Positions 59,226-64,000 of a stretch of DNA of 64,000 nucleotides are shown one piece after another (position 1 is the stretch's first letter; each line of letters begins with the position of its first letter). Origin of the DNA: Paenibacillus pabuli (GTDB taxonomy: Bacteria; Bacillota; Bacilli; Paenibacillales; Paenibacillaceae). The notes beneath the pieces were generated by a model. That model saw only the letters and a list, made by a program, of their open reading frames with translations, had not been told where the DNA came from and ran no database searches. Position numbers and translations under genes: made by a program. Where the stretch lies: assembly GCF_023101145.1 (NCBI RefSeq), contig NZ_CP073714.1, positions 2,852,001 to 2,916,000 on the forward strand. The letters are read 5' to 3'.

Positions 59226-60083
59226 ATGCTAAATCAATTAAGTGAATCCATCTATTATCTATCTAACCAAAATGATAAAGAAAGACCGACATTGGGGTTA
59301 GTTTGCGGTGATAAATACAGCCTCGTTGTTGACGCTGGAAATTCGGTTCAACATGCAAGGGATTTCTTACATGAGATAGGGAAGTTGAACGTTCCACCTG
59401 TTAGATATGTGGTCATCACTCATGCGCATTGGGATCATTTTTTAGGAATGAATGAATACGGAGCTATGATTATTATGAATAGTCTAACTAACCAAAAGAT
59501 GAATGATTGGCGGAACTATTCTTACGATGACCGCTCTCTTCAGGAGTATGTGGATTCCAAGAAAATGAACAAACTGTGCATGGGAACGATACAACATGAA
59601 ATACCGGACAGAGACACCTTTCAACTAAATTTGCCAGATCTCATTTTTGAAAAATCACTTCATGTGGATTTGGGAAATAAAGTGTGTATTCTGGAAACCA
59701 TTCGAAGTACACATACGGATGATTCAACCATTGTATATATTCCGGATGAAAAGGTCATTTTTCTGGGCGATAGTGCTTACAACACAACTACAAATTCGCT
59801 ATATCATATTAAGCAAGATAAGTTATTGCCTATGATTGAGGACATTCAGCAATATGAAGCCGTTCATTTCTTGCTTGGTCATGAGTCGATCTGTGACGTG
59901 GAGGAAATGGATACGTTTTGGAGAGAGCTCATCTCAGCCAATGATGCTGTGAAAGGTACATCCTTAGAAGAAGCGATCGAGCGATTTGAGGCAGCCAATG
60001 ATCGAACAGCAAATGACAATGAGCTATTCTTCTTACAAGGATTCGTAAATGATCAGATATTACAATCAAAAGCAACGGAATAA
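59226..60083 (+). CDS. Metallo-beta-lactamase-fold hydrolase
   Basis: 285 residues. HAHWDH at 66-71 is the HxHxDH zinc motif; the third and fourth ligands are likely His in RSTHTDDSTIVY and in LLGHESI, with Asp in FLGDSAYN. Broad family with hydrolases, glyoxalase II-like and lactonase-type enzymes; not assignable as a beta-lactamase. ATG 59226 has GAGGAG seven bases upstream; ATG 59220 is too close to it. Confidence 0.88.
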   Translation: MLNQLSESIYYLSNQNDKERPTLGLVCGDKYSLVVDAGNSVQHARDFLHEIGKLNVPPVRYVVITHAHWDHFLGMNEYGAMIIMNSLTNQKMNDWRNYSYDDRSLQEYVDSKKMNKLCMGTIQHEIPDRDTFQLNLPDLIFEKSLHVDLGNKVCILETIRSTHTDDSTIVYIPDEKVIFLGDSAYNTTTNSLYHIKQDKLLPMIEDIQQYEAVHFLLGHESICDVEEMDTFWRELISANDAVKGTSLEEAIERFEAANDRTANDNELFFLQGFVNDQILQSKATE

Positions 60084-60171
60084 AAGAACCTCCATGTAAC
60101 TCCATTTCAATTGATCCATGTGAAATTCTCTGATATACTTTTCGCAGGATATTGGATTGGGGGTTACTCAG

Positions 60172-60222
60172 ATGGCAATGCTGAATTGCTCGTTAGCTAG
60201 AAATAACTCATGCAAAGCCTGA
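60172..60222 (+). CDS. Leader peptide upstream of the FusB-like gene
   Basis: MAMLNCSLARNNSCKA, 16 residues, with a GGGGG-type ribosome binding site about nine bases before the ATG. Its last codons and stop (AAA GCC TGA) lie within GCAAAGCCTG, the left arm of a 10-base inverted repeat whose right arm is at 60299-60308. A ribosome stalled near the end would open this pairing, as in translational attenuation of resistance genes. Confidence 0.55.
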   Translation: MAMLNCSLARNNSCKA

Positions 60223-60340
60223 TCGGGGGCGATACTTTGCGTGGGGCGCGATAGTTTAGATTTTTTCGCCCATACTTAAATATTATCGTTTCTAATAACA
60301 GGCTTTGCCCTTATTGATTTTTTTCTACGAAAAATAAGGA
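60212..60340 (+). promoter_or_regulatory. Structured leader of the FusB-like gene
   Basis: GCAAAGCCTG (60212-60221) and CAGGCTTTGC (60299-60308) are exact complements enclosing GGGGCG...CGCCC. A second hairpin, CCTTATTGATTTTTTTC with GAAAAATAAGG, overlaps the AAGGAG ribosome binding site of the gene. Alternative folding of these could hide or free the site. Confidence 0.55.
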
Positions 60341-60350
60341 GCTGAAAGCT

Positions 60351-60992
60351 ATGAGTACACCATTTATTAGAAACCACCAATATAATTTGATTAAAAGACA
60401 AGCGGAATTTGTTCGCAAAACCGTGCAATCCGCCGCGGATCGCAGAGTCCTGGAAACTGTAAGATTCAGTGCTGCAACAACCATCATTGATGCATTTACG
60501 GATCTGACAGAGGATCAGCAGCAAATGCTGGAGCAAATCTCGTCGCTGGAGACAACAGACGATTTTCAACGGTATATGAAAGCATTAGAACCATACCTGG
60601 AGTTGTATCCACCGATTACGTTGAAACAAATTCAGAAGTTATTTCCGAAGAACAAAAAGATGAAAATGCCTGATCTAACATCCATTGATTTTCGATATGT
60701 AACGTACCTGAGCTGGGTGGATGTTGCGACGAACAAATTATTCGTTGTATATCCGTTCGAAGGACAGTTTATAGGTATTGAGGGAAGAATAACGCCGACA
60801 CACAAGAAGGGATACTGCCTATTTTGTAATCGGCATCAAGAGCTTGCATTCTTCACGGTCAAAACCAAGAACGCTTTACCGGATAATTATTCTGCGATTG
60901 GTCAATACGTATGCATGGATAACCAAGGATGTAATCACAGCATTACCCATACAGAAGCGCTGGAGAAGTTCATTCTCTCCGTTCGTAAATAA
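60351..60992 (+). CDS. FusB/FusC-family EF-G-binding protein
   Basis: 213 residues, the length of staphylococcal FusB/FusC. N-terminal helical bundle (IRNHQYNLIKRQAEFVRKTVQSAADRRVLETVRFSAATTIIDAFTDL) and C-terminal treble-clef zinc finger with Cys156, Cys159, Cys188 and Cys194 (GYCLFCNRHQELAFF, QYVCMDNQGCNHSITH). FusB binds EF-G and frees ribosomes stalled by fusidic acid. Chromosomal relatives in bacilli may be general EF-G rescue factors; resistance is not shown. Translation probably controlled by the leader described. Terminator follows. Confidence 0.92.
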   Translation: MSTPFIRNHQYNLIKRQAEFVRKTVQSAADRRVLETVRFSAATTIIDAFTDLTEDQQQMLEQISSLETTDDFQRYMKALEPYLELYPPITLKQIQKLFPKNKKMKMPDLTSIDFRYVTYLSWVDVATNKLFVVYPFEGQFIGIEGRITPTHKKGYCLFCNRHQELAFFTVKTKNALPDNYSAIGQYVCMDNQGCNHSITHTEALEKFILSVRK

Positions 60993-61005
60993 GGTTATTA
61001 CAAGT

Positions 61006-61038
61006 AAAGGGCTGCCTGCAAAGGCGGCCTTTTTTTTT
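61006..61038 (+). terminator. Terminator after FusB-like gene
   Basis: AAAGGGCTGCCT and AGGCGGCCTTT pair around GCAA with nine Ts after. Confidence 0.88.
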
Positions 61039-61265
61039 GTATTTGCTAACTTTCCATACGGCTATTTAGAAATTGTTGAAAATTTGAAAATAAAACTTAA
61101 TTCTATAATTTAGTTTTTTTATTCATTTTTATGATTACTACTACCCTTCAATCTTTTACAAATTCGGTGATTTACCAAATCATTCTTCTTACATTCAACT
61201 TGTATCCTACTTGTGTACCAGAGAAAAAGGTATGGAATCAACCAAATTTCAGGAGGGTATACATT

Positions 61266-62186
61266 GTGAAAAATAGTAAACGCAAAGGTTATCAAAGCTT
61301 GATCCTCTCGCTTGTATTTATGCTTGTCATCCTGTCTGGATGCGGGGCATCAGCAAGTTCAAGCTCCAGTGAAGGCGGAATGCCAGAAGTCATCCGAATC
61401 GGTATTATGCCAAGCGAAGAGGGAGAGATGAACCGTTCCCAGGAACAGCTGGCAACAGATATTACTGAAGCAACCGGCATTCCTGCTGAAATTTTTGTTG
61501 CTGAAGATTATAACATGGTTATCGAAGCCCTCCGCGCAGGCAAAATTGAAATTGGATTAATCGGACCATTTGGTTACATCATTGCAACGGAACGTGCCAA
61601 TGCCAAACTGCTTGTCCGTTCTGAAAGTGATCAACAATCGAATACGGTCATCCTTGTTCGTAGTGACTCTCCTTATCAAAGTGTACAAGATCTGAAAGGA
61701 AAAGATTTTTTGTTTGCCGATCCGGCATCCACATCAGGTAATCTGTACCCACGTGCCACATTGATGAAAGAGTTGGGTCTTTCTAATAAGGAACTGGATT
61801 CCTTTTTCGGCAGTGTAGCGTTCTCTGGTGGACATGACAAATCACTGCTTGCACTGGCAAACGGCAATGCGGATGCGATTGGTACGTCAAGTCTCATGGT
61901 GCCGATGATGGCAGAATCAGGACTTATTAAAGAGGAAGATTTCCGCGTAATTGCCGAATCAGATCCGATCGTCGGCGGTGCTCCACTGCTTTATCGTCAA
62001 GACTTGCCAGAAGAGTTGGTTACACAGCTGCGTGATCTTATGGTGGATTACGATATGAAAAACCCTAAATTCCTCGAAAGTGTAGGGGCAGCCCGTTTTG
62101 TAGAAGGCAATGACAGTGATTTTGATCCCATCCGGGAAGTCGCCAAAGCACTGGATATGTCCCCAGAAGAACTGCTGAAGAAGTAG
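61266..62186 (+). CDS. phnD: Phosphonate/phosphite ABC transporter binding lipoprotein
   Basis: 306 residues. Lipoprotein signal (LVILSGCG, Cys26), then a PhnD/PtxB-type binding domain: VIRIGIMPSEEGEMNRSQEQLATDITEATGIPAEIFVAEDYNMVIEALRAGKIEIGLIGPFGYIIA, GKDFLFADPASTSGNLYPRATL, and VAFSGGHDKSLLALANGNADAIGTSS. It captures phosphonate, phosphite or a related oxyanion. GTG 61266 has AGGAGGGT upstream; earlier codons in the frame are in non-coding leader. Confidence 0.92.
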   Translation: MKNSKRKGYQSLILSLVFMLVILSGCGASASSSSSEGGMPEVIRIGIMPSEEGEMNRSQEQLATDITEATGIPAEIFVAEDYNMVIEALRAGKIEIGLIGPFGYIIATERANAKLLVRSESDQQSNTVILVRSDSPYQSVQDLKGKDFLFADPASTSGNLYPRATLMKELGLSNKELDSFFGSVAFSGGHDKSLLALANGNADAIGTSSLMVPMMAESGLIKEEDFRVIAESDPIVGGAPLLYRQDLPEELVTQLRDLMVDYDMKNPKFLESVGAARFVEGNDSDFDPIREVAKALDMSPEELLKK

Positions 62187-62218
62187 GATTCAAACTTGAA
62201 AGATAAGGAGGAATTAAT

Positions 62219-62986
62219 ATGACACTTTTACAGGTGGAAGGGTTGTCCAAAGTATATCCCGACGGAACAAAAGCCCTTGATAACTTGAACCTGACGATTA
62301 ATGCCGGTGAGTTTGTTGTCGTCATTGGACCGAGCGGCGCCGGGAAGAGCACCTTGCTACGCAGCCTGAACAGAATGATCGAGCCGACAAACGGAAAGAT
62401 TCAGTTTAAAGGCAGTGAAACCATGGGCATCAAGGGTAAAAAGCTCCGTGAACTCCGCCGTCATATGGGCATGATCTTTCAGGGATATAATCTGGTCACA
62501 CGCGTGTCCGTTCTTAATAATGTGCTGCATGGGCGATTAGGCTACATGAATCCGCTCAAAGGGGCACTGGGCCTCTACTCAAAAGCAGATACAGAAGCAG
62601 CCAAGGTCATGCTTCACCGTGTGGGTTTACATGAGCAAATGTACAAGAGGGCAGATGAACTCAGTGGAGGTCAGCAGCAGAGAGTAGGCATTGCACGTGC
62701 ACTTTCACAGAAGCCGGATTTGATACTGGCGGATGAACCCATAGCCAGTCTCGACCCTGCTTCCTCAGAAACGATCATGCATTATCTGTATACGATCTGC
62801 AAAGAGGAAGGCATTGCCTGTCTGTGCAATCTGCATCAGGTAGATATCGCGAAGAAATACGCAACCCGTATCATCGGCATTCATAAAGGGTTCAAGGTGT
62901 TTGATGGAACACCTGACGAACTGACGGAAGACATGATCCGGCTCATTTACAACCAGACCAATCCCAAAGTGAAGGAGACAGCCTGA
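62219..62986 (+). CDS. phnC: Phosphonate ABC transporter ATPase
   Basis: 255 residues. Walker A GPSGAGKST at 37-45, Q-loop GMIFQGYNLV, signature LSGGQQQR near 143, Walker B LILADEPIASLD near 165, H-loop CNLHQ near 200. The long segment between Q-loop and signature (HGRLGYMNPLKGALGLYS) is typical of PhnC. AAGGAGG before ATG 62219, 32 bases after phnD. Confidence 0.93.
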   Translation: MTLLQVEGLSKVYPDGTKALDNLNLTINAGEFVVVIGPSGAGKSTLLRSLNRMIEPTNGKIQFKGSETMGIKGKKLRELRRHMGMIFQGYNLVTRVSVLNNVLHGRLGYMNPLKGALGLYSKADTEAAKVMLHRVGLHEQMYKRADELSGGQQQRVGIARALSQKPDLILADEPIASLDPASSETIMHYLYTICKEEGIACLCNLHQVDIAKKYATRIIGIHKGFKVFDGTPDELTEDMIRLIYNQTNPKVKETA

Positions 62987-62987
62987 C

Positions 62988-63779
62988 ATGAATGCGGCTC
63001 AGTTGCAATCTGCCCGAAAAATGAAACGCACCCAGACGATATTGTTCTTTATCGTGCTGTTGGCTCTCATCATCTGGTCTTCCATCGGCGCAGAGTTTTC
63101 ATTAGGAGCTTTGTTCGCAGGGGTAGGGGAGAGCTTCCGATTTATCATTTTTGATTTTCTTCCACCTGATCTTTCTTCGCTTTCCCAGCTCATTGAACCT
63201 GCACTGCAGACCCTTTATATGAGTGTGGTAGCGATGGTCATTGGGTCGATTGCAGCAGGGATGCTATCCTTTTTAGCCGCAGCAACAACAAGCCCGCACC
63301 CTTACCTTCAGGTATTTGTTCGTGCAGCTACATCGCTGTTTCGTAACATTCCGGTCATTATCTGGACGATACTGCTTGTTGCAGCGTTTGGACTGGGTGC
63401 TGTAGTCGGTACAATGTCGCTGATCCTGATCTCGATCGGTATGCTGACGCGTTCCTTTGCCGAGGTGCTTGAAGAGATTGACATGGGGCAGGTGGAAGCG
63501 GTTCGTGCTACCGGCGGAAGTTATTTTCAAGTGTTGTCCCAAGCCGTATTTCCACAATTCCTTCCCGGGTTTATCGGCTGGAGCTTATACAACTTCGAAA
63601 TCAACGTACGCGCATCCACGATTGTAGGCATGGTTGGAGGCGGTGGCCTCGGCTTTATCCTGCAATCCAAACTGAAGTTGTTTCAGTATCAGGAAGCCAG
63701 CATGGCCGTGCTGCTTGTACTTGTTATCGTTCTTGTTGTGGAAACGATCACCAATCGTGTAAGGGAGCGAATCATATGA
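62988..63779 (+). CDS. phnE: Phosphonate ABC permease
   Basis: 263 residues with about six membrane spans. The EAA-type loop GQVEAVRATGGSYFQVLSQAVFPQFLPGFIGWSLYNFEINVRAST and the end GGGGLGFILQSKLKLFQYQEAS are characteristic of PhnE. Starts one base after the phnC stop. Its TGA overlaps the ATG of a second PhnE-like gene, so two permease subunits are encoded. Confidence 0.92.
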   Translation: MNAAQLQSARKMKRTQTILFFIVLLALIIWSSIGAEFSLGALFAGVGESFRFIIFDFLPPDLSSLSQLIEPALQTLYMSVVAMVIGSIAAGMLSFLAAATTSPHPYLQVFVRAATSLFRNIPVIIWTILLVAAFGLGAVVGTMSLILISIGMLTRSFAEVLEEIDMGQVEAVRATGGSYFQVLSQAVFPQFLPGFIGWSLYNFEINVRASTIVGMVGGGGLGFILQSKLKLFQYQEASMAVLLVLVIVLVVETITNRVRERII

Positions 63780-64000
63780 GTATGCAAATGAACGAAGTGA
63801 AGCCATCTTTTACACTGCATACTTCCATGCCAGAGCCTCCCAAGCCGAAAAGGAACAAGCTGTTAGTCATCGGTCTGCCGCTTATTGCTGTGCTTTTTGT
63901 GTTCAGTCTCGTTCAGCTGCAGTTCGACTATTCCAAGATTGCCCAAGGCTTTACGAAACTCGGCGGTTACATGGGAACCATGTTTCCACCTGATTTCTCA
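63776..64000 (+). CDS. phnE: Second PhnE-type permease, 5' part
   Basis: 75 residues visible, cut by the window end. MSMQMNEVKPSFTLHTSMPEPPKPKRNKLLVIGLPLIAVLFVFSLVQLQFDYSKIAQGFTKLGGYMGTMFPPDFS: a basic cytoplasmic start, a first membrane span, and a FPPDFS element matching the FLPPDLS of the first permease. Coupled to it by the ATGA overlap. Confidence 0.85.
   Translation, partial: MSMQMNEVKPSFTLHTSMPEPPKPKRNKLLVIGLPLIAVLFVFSLVQLQFDYSKIAQGFTKLGGYMGTMFPPDFS

Noticed and set aside
61155..61193. Pho box upstream of phnD (TTTACA, TTTACC, CTTACA)
   Set aside because: The repeats are 16-17 bases apart rather than the roughly 11-base period of known Bacillus Pho boxes.
1..64000. CRISPR array, tRNA or rRNA genes
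   Set aside because: No regularly spaced identical short repeats with unique spacers, and no tRNA cloverleaf with CCA or rRNA-like conserved stretch was noticed on either strand.

Overview
The window looks like a piece of a Paenibacillus or close relative chromosome. The flanks have moderate GC, strong Gram-positive ribosome binding sites, a secreted barnase with barstar, a homologue of the Bacillus replication terminator protein (RTP), a YteA-type TraR/DksA protein, a polysaccharide deacetylase with a CBM36-like xylan-binding module, and an ABC importer next to a GH105 hydrolase. Species cannot be fixed from the sequence alone.

Layout. 1-11.5 kb is core-like: the end of a membrane acyltransferase, an rtp-like gene with two upstream direct repeats, an oxidoreductase, barnase/barstar, an MFS exporter, regulators, a DivIVA-domain protein, a phosphoesterase, and a three-gene sugar catabolic operon (TIM-barrel isomerase plus two Gfo/Idh/MocA dehydrogenases). 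11.6-37.9 kb is AT-rich accessory DNA: about 35 short, mostly promoterless genes, all on the plus strand, for small enzymes such as GNAT acetyltransferases, P-loop kinases, Nudix hydrolases, methyltransferases, DinB/YfiT proteins, a 2H phosphoesterase and a GrpB protein. 38.3-39.4 kb is a core-like deacetylase gene with its own control signals. 39.6-50.9 kb is a second accessory stretch (more GNATs, an aminoglycoside-phosphotransferase-like gene, cysteine synthase, an alpha/beta hydrolase, an amidase). 51.2-58.9 kb is a carbohydrate operon: AraC regulator, solute-binding lipoprotein, two permeases, an 856-residue unrecognised protein and GH105. 59.2-61 kb carries a metallo-beta-lactamase-fold gene and a FusB-like EF-G-binding protein behind a structured leader. 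61.3-64 kb is the start of a phosphonate-type phnDCE(E) operon cut by the window end.

Main discovery candidate. From 12.1 to about 21.7 kb nearly every gene is followed, within 0-45 bases of its stop, by an imperfect inverted repeat of about 75-200 bases. It begins with an RYYYAAC-like box and ends with GTTRRRY, has inner complementary boxes (ATTCACG/CGTGAAT and covarying versions), and the next gene starts 30-65 bases after the right end. That is the anatomy of integron gene cassettes and attC sites, here in a Firmicute, with no integrase in the window. The centres are more elaborate than usual attC sites: a branched fold with three conserved arms whose pairings covary. Site quality decays from left to right: intact from 12 to 16.7 kb, partial to 21.7 kb, only relics at 24-32 kb, as expected if cassettes enter at the left end, where a lone GTTATGT core with the same GAAAC tail (11605) is a candidate primary attachment site. 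Several joins show past rearrangement: a kinase reading frame that ends inside a repeat, an acetamidase fragment fused to a lipoprotein gene, a centrally deleted GNAT and a truncated Nudix gene.

All identifications come from reading the sequence and remembered family motifs. No database search or folding program was run.
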